From positions 1-22,885 of the forward strand of contig JBMFIF010000024.1 of the NCBI GenBank assembly GCA_049976445.1: a DNA stretch of 22,885 nucleotides, given 5' to 3'. The stretch comes from JAVZOV01 sp049976445. GTDB taxonomy: Archaea; Thermoproteota; Thermoprotei; Gearchaeales; WAQG01. The notes under the pieces are model-generated. The model saw nothing but the letters and a program-made list of their open reading frames with translations, was not told where the DNA came from and did no database searches. Below are positions 1 to 7,851 of this stretch, one piece after another. Position numbers and translations under genes: made by a program. Numbering within the stretch: position 1 is the first letter of the stretch; every line of letters starts with the position of its first letter.

Positions 1-197
1 ATGGTTTGTCCGCATAGTTTTAGGAGGGAGGCTGTGCCTTCTATGTATGAGTTGGTTGTGGATGCGAGGATTATGGTTTTCTTTACGGATTCTTTGTTTC
101 GTGCGTGTGTGTTCATCGATCTGTCGAGAGGTTCATTAATATGTGATAGGTATTTGTTGCCATTATTAGATCGTAGGATTGTGCGCATGGTTTGCAT
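1..197 (-). CDS. Transposase-like protein, N-terminal part, cut by window edge
   Basis: Read on the minus strand, an open frame of 65 codons starts at ATG 197 and runs off the left edge without a stop. An in-frame GTG at 221 is an alternative start. The peptide begins MQTMRTILRSNNGNKY and later contains IILASTTNSYIEGT and LKLCGQT. This resembles the N-terminal region before the catalytic domain of archaeal DDE transposases, where a helical segment ends in a GQTVR-like motif. That resemblance is from memory, not from a search. The rest of the protein is outside the window. The plus-strand frame over the same bases is rich in Cys, Arg and Val with no family signature and looks like a shadow. 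An IS200/IS605-type end lies just upstream at 241-263, so this edge is probably a mobile-element neighbourhood. Confidence 0.45.
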   Translation of the reverse strand, partial: MQTMRTILRSNNGNKYLSHINEPLDRSMNTHARNKESVKKTIILASTTNSYIEGTASLLKLCGQT

Positions 198-220
198 AAA
201 CTTTGTAATACTGTCCTGCA

Positions 221-263
221 CTAAAAAGTTTTGAACTACTGTTTAGGACGGGGAGGAGGTCAG
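221..263 (+). repeat. IS200/IS605-type right-end remnant (copy A)
   Basis: Positions 245-263 read AGGACGGGGAGGAGGTCAG. The identical 19 bases occur on the other strand at 20203-20221. This G-rich sequence after a short hairpin matches the right ends of archaeal IS200/IS605 elements, where it also forms the 3' end of the guide RNA. A weak stem, CTAAA (221-225) with TTTAG (242-246), precedes it. No tnpA or tnpB is visible in the window, so this is a solo end or the end of an element now lost. Confidence 0.55.
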
Positions 264-493
264 TTAGTTTTAAAAAAGAGAAATTTATAATTCATCTTGA
301 CCTAAAAATGTTTTTTATCGTTGAGGCAATAGCATTATATAATGGGTGCGAGACTGTCCACATAAGACACCACCTCCAGTTCACATACCAATAAGTGAAG
401 AGGTTCATGAAGAGTAAGTTATCCTTTATTAGATAGTATTCGTTGCTCCTTTCTTTAGGGTAAAAGGTTATTAGGTTTTGAGTATGAAAATTT

Positions 494-3109
494 GTGGGTG
501 GAGAAGTGTTAAGGCAAAAAGTTAATCGAATAACGATAGTTCTGATTATTATTATACTAATGATGTCATTAACAAATAGGCTTGTTGTTATGAACAATGC
601 CCAACCAACTAACATGTCTTGGGATGAAATGCTTATAATAGGTGATGGTATGTTCTCCATACCTTGGCACTATGACAAGCTAGCAGATCTTAAGAGAGAA
701 TATGCGCTTGAAGCTCTTCACAACACTGTAGGCGCGTGGATAGATTATAGACCCTGGCTAAAATACCCTGATGAGTGGGATGTGAATATTCGCAGATTAA
801 TCGATGCGATACATGATGCAGGGCTTCCAGCAGGGGTTGCGTATGGCTTCCATGTTGGTGATTCCGTAAACTCGGCTTATGACGAACAAGTAGGATTCCT
901 TCACTATTATAGGGTTCTCATTGATGAAAAGTGGAAGTATCCCAATGGTACAATTTCCCCAGACCCTTATTCAGTAGGAGCATCTAAGAGTTTCTCAGGT
1001 TTACCAGTATTCAGGATTTTCGGCGAGCCTCATGAGATAGAACTCTACCAAAGGGTTGACTTCACGTCAACCATGCAACCACAGAATCCTTACTGGTTGC
1101 GTTTCTTTGCAGAATGGGGTAAGAATGCTATAGATAGAGGTGCAGATACCTTCTTCATAGATAACCCAGATGGAATGTTCGTGTTCTTTTGGGGAGGCGG
1201 CTGGGGGTGTGCAGACACTTGGGAAGGAAGAGGTTTCATTAACTATCTCAAGAGTAAGTTTATACCGGAAGAGCTTAGAAAGTTAGGTGTAACGAATATA
1301 GAAAACTTCTGCTTAAGAGACTATTTGGTCTCAAAGTATAAGCTTTTAGGGGTGAGTGGTAACTATATTAAAGTTAGAGAGAAGTTTGTAACGAGTTGGC
1401 CCTATGAGATTGTTCACTTCGAAAATGTGGACGAAATTATGGGAGATCCGTTAGTTAAGGCTGCATTGTTATACTGGTATAAAGCTATGCATAATTTCAC
1501 TAGAAGTTATATTGAGAACCTTAAATCCTACGCCAAATCAAATGGTAAGAGCATTCTAGTTACTGTCAATCAGTACTTCAGCTGGATTCCTCATATAACA
1601 CTTACACCTTTTGTCGATATCATTTATGTTGAAACAAATCAATTCATACGATACCCTCTTCAAACGAACTCCTTCATCTGTAAAATGGCACTTCCTGCTG
1701 GAAACTATTCCAAAAAAGTATGGATAGGTGAACATATCATGCAGTTCACGAATCCATATTCCCCCGGCAACCCACCCAGTGATATTTCAAACTTTATTAA
1801 GATACAAGTTGCTGAACATTTTGCCTCGGGATGTGTGAGACTCGTACCTTTAGGTACAGGATGGTACGGAGAAAGTTGGCCTCCGCAAAGACTAATCGTA
1901 GGGTCTGAGAGGACCAATGTTTCGAAGTATTATAGGTTCATTGCTAACAACAGGGAATTCTTTACAAATGTAAGGCCTTACAGCAATGTTGCGTTATTAG
2001 TCTCGTTACCTACTGCGATTTGGAACTATATACCGGCTTTAGGAGTTTTCCGTGGTGGGCTTGGAAATGATTATCAAAAAGAACTTTGGGGTTGGGCTAG
2101 ACTGCTTGAGAATCTTGGAATACAATACGATGTCCTGATGCTCGGAATGAAAGAAATCTTTTCCACTGATTCAATAAGTAGGCTTAGCGATTACGACTTA
2201 ATCATCGCTCCCATGACCTCGCACGTCTCTGAAGAAGATTTCAGAGCAATTTTAAGTTATTTATTAAGGGGAGGAAAACTTATAACTACGATAAATTTCG
2301 CTAGTTATGACGATGTGAATAACCCTAGGAATGTGGGTATTATCGAGAAAGTGTTGAATAACTCAAATGTGTTCATAGTTGATAATTGGATGGGTATGAG
2401 ATATTTAGAATCAATTAAGAATGGTAAGCCTGATACCACTTTGAAAGCAAACATGGAAAAAGCAATAATGAAAGGATTGAAGGATAGATTTATTTTCTCT
2501 GCTGAAAAACCTGAGAACGTTCTGGTAACAGTTCAATATCAACCCAATAGGGGGAGATTCATAATACATCTTGTCAACTACAATTACCGCTACGATTCGC
2601 AAAAAGATTACTTAGACGCTGTGAATTGGATTAACCTGAGCCTAAATATACCGAAGCCGCTCACACCTCGTACAGCCTATCTCTTATCACCTGATTTCAA
2701 TAGCACAATAAAATTAGAGTTCTCATTTAAAGATCATTCATTCAATGTAAGAATCCCTCGTCTGGATGTGTGGGATATTGTCGTACTTGAACTTGAACTG
2801 CCTACTGTTACAAAGACAGCATATACGACACTTACGGAAACCATAACTACTCAAACAGTCATGACAACCACTAAGACTATTACAGAAGTATCAGAAAGAA
2901 CGATAACTGTCTCGACAAAAGAATACAAGTTTTTAACAACTACACAAACCATAACTTCTCATAAGATTTTAACAACGACTACGACTATCATAGTGCAGAT
3001 AGAGGATCTATTGATTACAACAAAAATGTTAGTAGGCATTATGATAGGTGTGATCATAACGTTAACTATAGTTACGTTACTAAAATACCGAAAAGCGAGA
3101 AAATCATGA
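494..3109 (+). CDS. Membrane-anchored, surface-exposed glycoside-hydrolase-like protein
   Basis: This 871-residue protein begins with a basic N-terminus and a hydrophobic segment at 13-24 (signal peptide or anchor). A large aromatic-rich region at about 42-470 looks like a TIM-barrel glycoside hydrolase; DTFFIDNPDG with Asp223 and IIYVETN with Glu380 sit where catalytic acids would be expected. Residues 495-620 resemble the glutamine-amidotransferase-like trimerisation domain of family 42 beta-galactosidases (DYDLIIAPM, then LLRGGKLITT). A small beta domain (675-768) follows. A Thr-rich stalk (770-835) leads to a membrane helix (844-863) and a basic tail. This is the usual layout of thermoproteal proteins displayed outside the cell. 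Several Asn-X-Ser/Thr sites fit glycosylation. The substrate is unknown. GTG 494 is the first start after a stop; GTG 506 is possible. The gene is visibly richer in G and C than the 3.5-13 kb genes. It stands alone. Confidence 0.6.
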   Translation: MGGEVLRQKVNRITIVLIIIILMMSLTNRLVVMNNAQPTNMSWDEMLIIGDGMFSIPWHYDKLADLKREYALEALHNTVGAWIDYRPWLKYPDEWDVNIRRLIDAIHDAGLPAGVAYGFHVGDSVNSAYDEQVGFLHYYRVLIDEKWKYPNGTISPDPYSVGASKSFSGLPVFRIFGEPHEIELYQRVDFTSTMQPQNPYWLRFFAEWGKNAIDRGADTFFIDNPDGMFVFFWGGGWGCADTWEGRGFINYLKSKFIPEELRKLGVTNIENFCLRDYLVSKYKLLGVSGNYIKVREKFVTSWPYEIVHFENVDEIMGDPLVKAALLYWYKAMHNFTRSYIENLKSYAKSNGKSILVTVNQYFSWIPHITLTPFVDIIYVETNQFIRYPLQTNSFICKMALPAGNYSKKVWIGEHIMQFTNPYSPGNPPSDISNFIKIQVAEHFASGCVRLVPLGTGWYGESWPPQRLIVGSERTNVSKYYRFIANNREFFTNVRPYSNVALLVSLPTAIWNYIPALGVFRGGLGNDYQKELWGWARLLENLGIQYDVLMLGMKEIFSTDSISRLSDYDLIIAPMTSHVSEEDFRAILSYLLRGGKLITTINFASYDDVNNPRNVGIIEKVLNNSNVFIVDNWMGMRYLESIKNGKPDTTLKANMEKAIMKGLKDRFIFSAEKPENVLVTVQYQPNRGRFIIHLVNYNYRYDSQKDYLDAVNWINLSLNIPKPLTPRTAYLLSPDFNSTIKLEFSFKDHSFNVRIPRLDVWDIVVLELELPTVTKTAYTTLTETITTQTVMTTTKTITEVSERTITVSTKEYKFLTTTQTITSHKILTTTTTIIVQIEDLLITTKMLVGIMIGVIITLTIVTLLKYRKARKS

Positions 3110-3517
3110 GGCTTTTCATAAGTCAAAAATAGAAAAAGGAGAATCGAAGTAGGAGTTATGTATGAACAGAAGACAATGCTGGCATAGGATACAATAAATT
3201 TCAGTAGTCTTTGTATGTCATGTTAAAGTTTAAGTGTTCTGTTCTATAAATGGTTGTGTAAGAAAATTTTATCATGAAAAGCTGAGACTACTAACTATAT
3301 AAAGAAACTGTGTAGCACCTGCTACAACTAAAATATTCCATTATATTCCATTTTGTCGCATATGGGACTGGCAATCATCAAACCTTGGTTTTAGTATATA
3401 TTTTCTAGTTGAAATATAGATTAGTTTTTCACGTGATTTTCACGAAACAACCTCTGTTTCCACTGGAAACTCGCAAAAGAGTATACTTAAGCTTAATGTC
3501 GCATATGTTATGAAAAA
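3110..3517. other. Intergenic region dense in inverted repeats
   Basis: No gene is seen here. Inverted repeats include AGTAGTCT (3203-3210) with AGACTACT (3285-3292), TGTAGCA-CC-TGCTACA (3311-3326), CGTGA-TTT-TCACG (3432-3444), GAAACA-ACCTC-TGTTTC (3444-3460) and GTTTCC-ACT-GGAAAC (3456-3470). The last two share bases, so they exclude each other. The 11-mer TGTCGCATATG occurs twice (3354-3364 and 3497-3507). A TATA-like AGTATATATTTT at 3393-3404 could start a transcript that carries the last three hairpins into the aspartate kinase operon. Confidence 0.5.
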
Positions 3518-3528
3518 GTTTATTTTAT
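3518..3528 (+). promoter_or_regulatory. TATA box of the aspartate kinase operon
   Basis: GTTTATTTTAT preceded by an A-rich stretch fits a BRE/TATA pair. The start point would be about 25 bases on, near 3548, giving a leader of about 20 bases before GTG 3571. That leader holds a GAGGTG match to the ribosome-binding consensus at 3553-3558. Confidence 0.5.
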
Positions 3529-3529
3529 A

Positions 3530-3552
3530 GTTATTCATTACTAATGAATAAC
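3530..3552. promoter_or_regulatory. Perfect 23-bp palindrome, probable operator
   Basis: Two exact 11-bp arms, GTTATTCATTA and TAATGAATAAC, flank a single C. The site begins directly after the TATA box and covers the expected transcription start, where a bound repressor would block RNA polymerase. Length and symmetry suit a dimeric HTH protein. No second copy was seen in the window. Confidence 0.6.
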
Positions 3553-3570
3553 GAGGTGTGATAACGGTGG

Positions 3571-4683
3571 GTGATAACAAAATTAAGGGTGGTAACAAAA
3601 CAAGTAACCGTTATTAAGCTTGGGGGGTCTATTCTTAAAGCTCCCCAAGATTTTGATGAAATTCTGAAAAAGTTGCTTGAACAATTTGAAGGGCATAGAT
3701 TAATTCTAGTGGTTTCGGCTATAAAGGGAATAACAGATTTAATCATTTCTGCATGTGAGAATCCTTCTAAAGATATTCTTGAGAAAATACTCATGCCGTA
3801 TTATAATGCATTAGAGGAATTGGAATTAGATAATGATGCTTATGAAGGTTTAAGGAAACTTTCAGAAGAGTTTGTTCATGTTATACAAAATTGTATTAAT
3901 TCGCAGTCTTATAAAGATAAGGCACTTTCTTTTGGTGAAAGAGCATCAGCATTAATAGTCAATGGCTGGCTAAGGTCTAAAGGGTATAATTCGAGAGTTT
4001 TTGGACCAAGCGATATCGGTTTAATAACAACATCTGAATATAGTAATGCATCACCATTAATGCCATATGTTCTCTTTAACATTAAAGGGTCTCTTGAGAA
4101 GGTGATTATCAACGGCGTTATTCCTGTTATTCCTGGTTTTATAGGTGTTAATGCTGAAGGGAATATAACGACTATGGGTAGAGGGGCTTCAGATTTAAGT
4201 GCTGTGCTTGTTGCTCAATCATTAGAAGCAAATAATTTATATTTGATTACTGAAACTCCTGGGATAATGTCTGCTGATCCAAAAATAGTACCTGATGCGA
4301 GAGTTGTTCCACTAATCGATCTGGATGAAGCACGTGTGGCCGCAGAGTATAAAGTTAAAAATTTGCATAAAAAGACATTTGATTATATTAGTGGTTTTAG
4401 TGGAGTAATAAAAATTGTTAACAAGAATTTTATAGGAACAACAATAACTGGCTCATATTCACCTGATTATATAAAAATAGTTACTAATCATAACGATCTA
4501 TTAATCATAATAGGACGAGGAGTTAATAAGGATATAAAATATTTACTTAATGCTATCAATCTCAATAAATGGAACGTTCTTAATTTAAATGAAGTGCATG
4601 CTGTATTAAAAACGCCGTCGAATGTTTATGATGTGATGTGTAAAGTTCATAAAGTGATATTAGGAATGTGGGGTGATGAATGA
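3571..4683 (+). CDS. Aspartate kinase, short form
   Basis: It phosphorylates aspartate with ATP, the first step toward lysine, threonine and methionine. The amino-acid-kinase fold is complete: KLGGS (16-20) for phosphate binding, SFGERASA (120-127), PVIPGFIG (185-192), TTMGRGASDLSA (200-211) and ADPKIVPDARVV (235-246). The usual TxGRGGSD has Ala at the second Gly (206). The protein has 370 residues against roughly 400-470 in most family members. Only about 75 residues follow the kinase domain, enough for one ACT-like unit rather than the normal pair. Feedback control by threonine or lysine may therefore be reduced or different (inference). The start is taken at GTG 3571; GTG 3589 is also in frame and would begin just before the first strand. 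The stop overlaps the next start. The gene could be called lysC or thrA-like; I leave the symbol open. Confidence 0.9.
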   Translation: MITKLRVVTKQVTVIKLGGSILKAPQDFDEILKKLLEQFEGHRLILVVSAIKGITDLIISACENPSKDILEKILMPYYNALEELELDNDAYEGLRKLSEEFVHVIQNCINSQSYKDKALSFGERASALIVNGWLRSKGYNSRVFGPSDIGLITTSEYSNASPLMPYVLFNIKGSLEKVIINGVIPVIPGFIGVNAEGNITTMGRGASDLSAVLVAQSLEANNLYLITETPGIMSADPKIVPDARVVPLIDLDEARVAAEYKVKNLHKKTFDYISGFSGVIKIVNKNFIGTTITGSYSPDYIKIVTNHNDLLIIIGRGVNKDIKYLLNAINLNKWNVLNLNEVHAVLKTPSNVYDVMCKVHKVILGMWGDE

Positions 4684-5744
4684 TGACTTATGATGTGGCA
4701 GTACTTGGTGCAACTGGAATAGTTGGTCAAAGGTATGTAAGTTTTTTGAGTAAACATCCATGGTTTAATTTAGTTCAGGTTGCTGCAAGTGATAGGAAAG
4801 CTGGTATGAAATATGGATCTGCAGTTTCATGGTTTATAGAGGACCCAATGCCTTCAGATATTGCTGATCTTAAAATTTCTAGGGCTGCACCGCAAGATTT
4901 TAAAGGTATTGATATTATCTTCTCTGCTTTGCCTACCGAGGTTGCTAAGGAGGTAGAGATGCAGTTTGTAAAAAATGGTTTTTCAGTATTCTCTGATACA
5001 AGTCCTTATAGAATGGAACTTAGTGTGCCTCTAGTGATCCCAGAGGTGAACCCTTCACATTTAGAGTTATTGAAAGTTTTACCGAGTAAATTTGGTGGTA
5101 TTCTTGTTAAATCACCTAATTGTACATCTAATGTTCTTTCTCTTAGTTTAAAACCCCTTATAGATACTGTTCAAGAATTAAAGCTAGTGAACGTGGTTTC
5201 TCTTCAAGCTATCTCAGGCGCTGGTTATACTGGATTATATTCAATGAGTATACATGATAATGTTATTCCTTACATAAAAGGTGAGGAGGAGAAGCTTTCT
5301 ACTGAACCAAGAAAGATTTTAGGAAGTATCAATAATAATGAGATCGTACAACGTAATTTATGGATTGAGGCTACTACTACAAGAGTCCCAGTTATAGATG
5401 GTCATACGGTGGTTGTTCATGCATTAGTCGAACAGGATGTAGAGTTTGATTTGATTCTTAAAGCGTATGAAGAATTTTCTGGCATTCCTCAAAAGTTGAA
5501 TCTTCCAATGGCTCCTAAAAAGCCTATTGTATTACGTAATGAATACGATAGGCCTCAGCCTAGACTTGATAGAAATTTAGAGAGAGGCATGGCAGTAAGT
5601 GTGGGAAGACTCAGGTTATATAAAACAGGTGATGTTAATGTAATAAAATATGTTGCTACAGGTCACAATACTGTAAGAGGAGCGAGCGGGAATACTATAC
5701 TTAATGCCGAATTAGCTGTTGCTTTAGGATTTTTGAAGAAATAG
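4680..5744 (+). CDS. asd: Aspartate-semialdehyde dehydrogenase
   Basis: It reduces aspartyl phosphate to aspartate semialdehyde with NADPH, the second step of the aspartate pathway, in the cytoplasm. The sequence shows the nucleotide-binding GATGIVGQ (10-17), the catalytic cysteine in SPNCTSN (Cys148) and the general base in VPVIDGHT (His242). The length (354) and the overall pattern fit the archaeal/fungal type rather than the bacterial one. The start ATG overlaps the aspartate kinase stop as ATGA, and GGGGTGAT lies a few bases before it, so translation is probably coupled. A second ATG directly follows the first. The T-rich stretch after the stop may end transcription. Confidence 0.95.
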   Translation: MMTYDVAVLGATGIVGQRYVSFLSKHPWFNLVQVAASDRKAGMKYGSAVSWFIEDPMPSDIADLKISRAAPQDFKGIDIIFSALPTEVAKEVEMQFVKNGFSVFSDTSPYRMELSVPLVIPEVNPSHLELLKVLPSKFGGILVKSPNCTSNVLSLSLKPLIDTVQELKLVNVVSLQAISGAGYTGLYSMSIHDNVIPYIKGEEEKLSTEPRKILGSINNNEIVQRNLWIEATTTRVPVIDGHTVVVHALVEQDVEFDLILKAYEEFSGIPQKLNLPMAPKKPIVLRNEYDRPQPRLDRNLERGMAVSVGRLRLYKTGDVNVIKYVATGHNTVRGASGNTILNAELAVALGFLKK

Positions 5745-5784
5745 TAACATAATGTTTTCTTTAAAATTTAATTTGTTCATAAAG

Positions 5785-5820
5785 CTTTAAATTCCTACAT
5801 TTTTAATTAATGAGTGAGGT
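5785..5820 (+). promoter_or_regulatory. TATA box and ribosome site before mtnA
   Basis: CTTTAAATT at 5785-5793 sits about 35 bases before ATG 5824. The implied leader is only about 10 bases and contains GAGGT at 5816-5820. Confidence 0.4.
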
Positions 5821-5823
5821 TTT

Positions 5824-6858
5824 ATGCGAAGTATAGAGTGGATTAGTGGTAAAGTAAGGTTTATTGATGTAACAAAACTGCCTACTCGATTAGAAATTGT
5901 TGAAACTAGTGATTACGTTGAGTTAGCAAATGCAATTAAATCTATGAAGATAAGAGGGGCACCAGCTATTGGTGTTGCAGTAGCATTTGGATTAGCACTT
6001 GTGGCATATCACAGTAAGACTGTTCGCTATGAAGATTTCATGGATGAACTTAAGCATGCTGCTCAAGTTCTTTCAAATGCTCGGCCTACTGCAGTAAACG
6101 CATCATGGGCAGCAGGCAGAATATTAACAAAAGCTTTATCATATAATAGTCTTTCAGAAGTAAAGAAAGCAGTTATTAATGAAGCCATAAACATGGCTGA
6201 AGAGGATGTGAAGATAAATAAAGCGATGAGTGAATACGGTGCTTCGTTAATAAAAGATGGTGATGTAATAATTACACATTGTAATACTGGAATGTTGGCA
6301 ACTGTAGATATAGGTACTGCTTTGGGTGTTATAATAAGGGCACATAAACAGGGTAAGAGGATAATGGTGTATGTCGATGAAACGCGTCCTGCTCTTCAAG
6401 GTGCAAGACTTACTGCTTGGGAGCTTAAGCATGCTGGTGTGCCATTTAAGTTAATCGTTGATAGTGCAGCAGGAATAGTGATGAGAAATAAAGGTGTCAC
6501 AAAAGTTTTTGTTGGAGCTGACAGAATTTTACGTGATGGACATGTGATAAATAAGATTGGCACTTATACCCTTTCTGTTTTAGCTAAAGCTCATAATGTT
6601 GAGTTTTATGTTGTAGCTCCCACATCAAGTTTTGATATGACAAGACATATTAATGAAGTAATAATAGAAGAGCGTGATCCTAGGGAGGTCACCTGCATTA
6701 AAGGTAAACGTATTGCACCAAGGAACATTGAAGTTTATAATCCAGTATTTGATATAACACCACCTGAGAATGTTACTGGAATAATAACTGAAAAAGGGAT
6801 AATCTATCCACCATATTCAGAAAATATACCAAAAATTTTAATATCCTCTTCATCTTAA
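5824..6858 (+). CDS. mtnA: 5-Methylthioribose-1-phosphate isomerase
   Basis: It converts 5-methylthioribose 1-phosphate to methylthioribulose 1-phosphate in recycling of methylthioadenosine. It belongs to the eIF2B-alpha/MtnA fold. Recognisable pieces are KIRGAPAIG (42-50), ARPTAVNASWAA (86-97), the catalytic THCNTG with Cys153, VDETRPALQGARLTAWEL (184-201) and VGADRI with catalytic Asp232. The full length of 344 and the N-terminal ten residues favour MtnA over the shorter ribose-1,5-bisphosphate isomerases, which remain the main alternative. The gene has its own promoter and follows asd by 79 bases, which places methionine salvage beside aspartate-family synthesis. It converges on the regulator gene with only 31 bases between them. 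Confidence 0.88.
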   Translation: MRSIEWISGKVRFIDVTKLPTRLEIVETSDYVELANAIKSMKIRGAPAIGVAVAFGLALVAYHSKTVRYEDFMDELKHAAQVLSNARPTAVNASWAAGRILTKALSYNSLSEVKKAVINEAINMAEEDVKINKAMSEYGASLIKDGDVIITHCNTGMLATVDIGTALGVIIRAHKQGKRIMVYVDETRPALQGARLTAWELKHAGVPFKLIVDSAAGIVMRNKGVTKVFVGADRILRDGHVINKIGTYTLSVLAKAHNVEFYVVAPTSSFDMTRHINEVIIEERDPREVTCIKGKRIAPRNIEVYNPVFDITPPENVTGIITEKGIIYPPYSENIPKILISSSS

Positions 6859-6889
6859 GAGTAAAGTTTCTAACCATAAAAGAGTAAAT

Positions 6890-7615
6890 CTATGCTTCAT
6901 AAAGTATAACTATTTGGTTTTTATTTTTAAATCTCAAAAGGTTCATGAGCTTTTTAACGTCTGACTTATTTAAAGAATATAAATAAAATATCCGATCTAT
7001 TACAGCACCAGTAACTAATAATAATTGATAAAGAAGAATTTGACGATTGATGTTATTTGGATTCTCTTCAAAAACAATTACGCGATCGTCATTTTTTAAT
7101 GCTTTCTTAGATATGTGAAACATTTCTCCATATTCGTTTTGAACCTTTATCGAGGAATCGTTAGGTATGTATTTTTCATCATAAACGAGAACTAATGGTT
7201 TATTTAATGCGTTAGAAATGTATGCAGCTATGATTGCAATAGGCGAAGTTGTTGTTATCACTTTGTCGATGTTTTTATTGCACATAAATTTAACATAAAC
7301 CGATATTAACCTTAAGTAGTCAGGTGTCAGATTTATTGCGCCATCACTATTTAAATAATCATGAATTATTCTTTGAACTACCTTAGATATGACCCATCGT
7401 GTTGTTGCTAATCTCAATATACGTTCAGTCTTAATTTTATTAGGTATCATCTTTCCTGATGCATATCTACTAAGAAGGTTTGGTGATATCCCAGTTAATT
7501 GTGCTATCTCTGAATATGTTAGAAAATTATTTTTAAGAATTTTAATTATATTAACTGCATTAAGTTCATTCTCGATCTCATCCAACCTTGTACTTTCATT
7601 TTTCTGCAATGTCAT
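6890..7615 (-). CDS. HTH regulator with degenerate phosphoribosyltransferase-like domain
   Basis: This is a 241-residue protein from ATG 7615. That start is preferred because a TATA-like box (7641-7650) lies about 30 bases upstream; TTG 7633 would add six residues. An N-terminal helix-turn-helix (about 31-62: SEIAQLTGISPNLLSRYASG) is followed by a region like type I phosphoribosyltransferases. IDKVITTTSPIAIIAAYISN resembles the strand and helix that begin that fold, as in archaeal GfcR-type sugar and purine regulators. Where the PRPP loop should read VDDVxxTG, this protein has VIVFEENPNN (179-188), so it probably binds a ligand without catalysis, or none. It is divergent from the HD phosphohydrolase, and both start inside the same 236 bases, which suggests auto- and cross-regulation (inference). 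Confidence 0.7.
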   Translation of the reverse strand: MTLQKNESTRLDEIENELNAVNIIKILKNNFLTYSEIAQLTGISPNLLSRYASGKMIPNKIKTERILRLATTRWVISKVVQRIIHDYLNSDGAINLTPDYLRLISVYVKFMCNKNIDKVITTTSPIAIIAAYISNALNKPLVLVYDEKYIPNDSSIKVQNEYGEMFHISKKALKNDDRVIVFEENPNNINRQILLYQLLLVTGAVIDRIFYLYSLNKSDVKKLMNLLRFKNKNQIVILYEA

Positions 7616-7640
7616 TATCCTATACAAATACAACCCTAAA

Positions 7641-7650
7641 CATATAAATT
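7641..7650 (-). promoter_or_regulatory. TATA box of the HTH regulator gene
   Basis: On the minus strand AATTTATATG lies about 30 bases upstream of ATG 7615. A start point near 7619 would give an almost leaderless mRNA. This argues for ATG 7615 over the upstream TTG. Confidence 0.4.
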
Positions 7651-7820
7651 ATTTACCTTTTCTATCGCTTAAGGAATTCTTTCACAAAATTAATGATATT
7701 TTTAATAAATTGATAAATCAATTAAACAGACCTACTGTTAGATCATACTTTCTCTCTGTAATATTTTTAAGCGTTGAATTTTTATACGGTTCTTTAGTTT
7801 CTCAGAAAAACAAAATTAAG

Positions 7821-7832
7821 GTATTTAAATAT
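7821..7832 (+). promoter_or_regulatory. TATA box of the HD phosphohydrolase gene
   Basis: GTATTTAAATAT is centred 26 bases before ATG 7852. No Shine-Dalgarno is present, so the mRNA is probably leaderless. Confidence 0.55.
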
Positions 7833-7851
7833 CTTTTGTGACTTATTTTAT

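Noticed and set aside
1..234. Plus-strand frame of 77 codons
   Set aside because: Odd composition and no family signature; the minus-strand transposase-like frame explains the bases better.
292..660. Minus-strand frame of 122 codons at the start of the surface-protein gene
   Set aside because: It overlaps the signal segment of the real gene and reads as its Ile/Ser-rich shadow.
1705..1917. Minus-strand frame inside the surface-protein gene
   Set aside because: Shadow frame with no ribosome site or promoter.
3110..3570. tRNA or lysine riboswitch before aspartate kinase
   Set aside because: No T-loop or cloverleaf, and no lysine-riboswitch core; only simple hairpins are seen.
7389..7841. Plus-strand frame of 150 codons across the regulator gene and the divergent promoter
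   Set aside because: It would bury both promoters, and its sequence is the antisense of a recognisable HTH protein.
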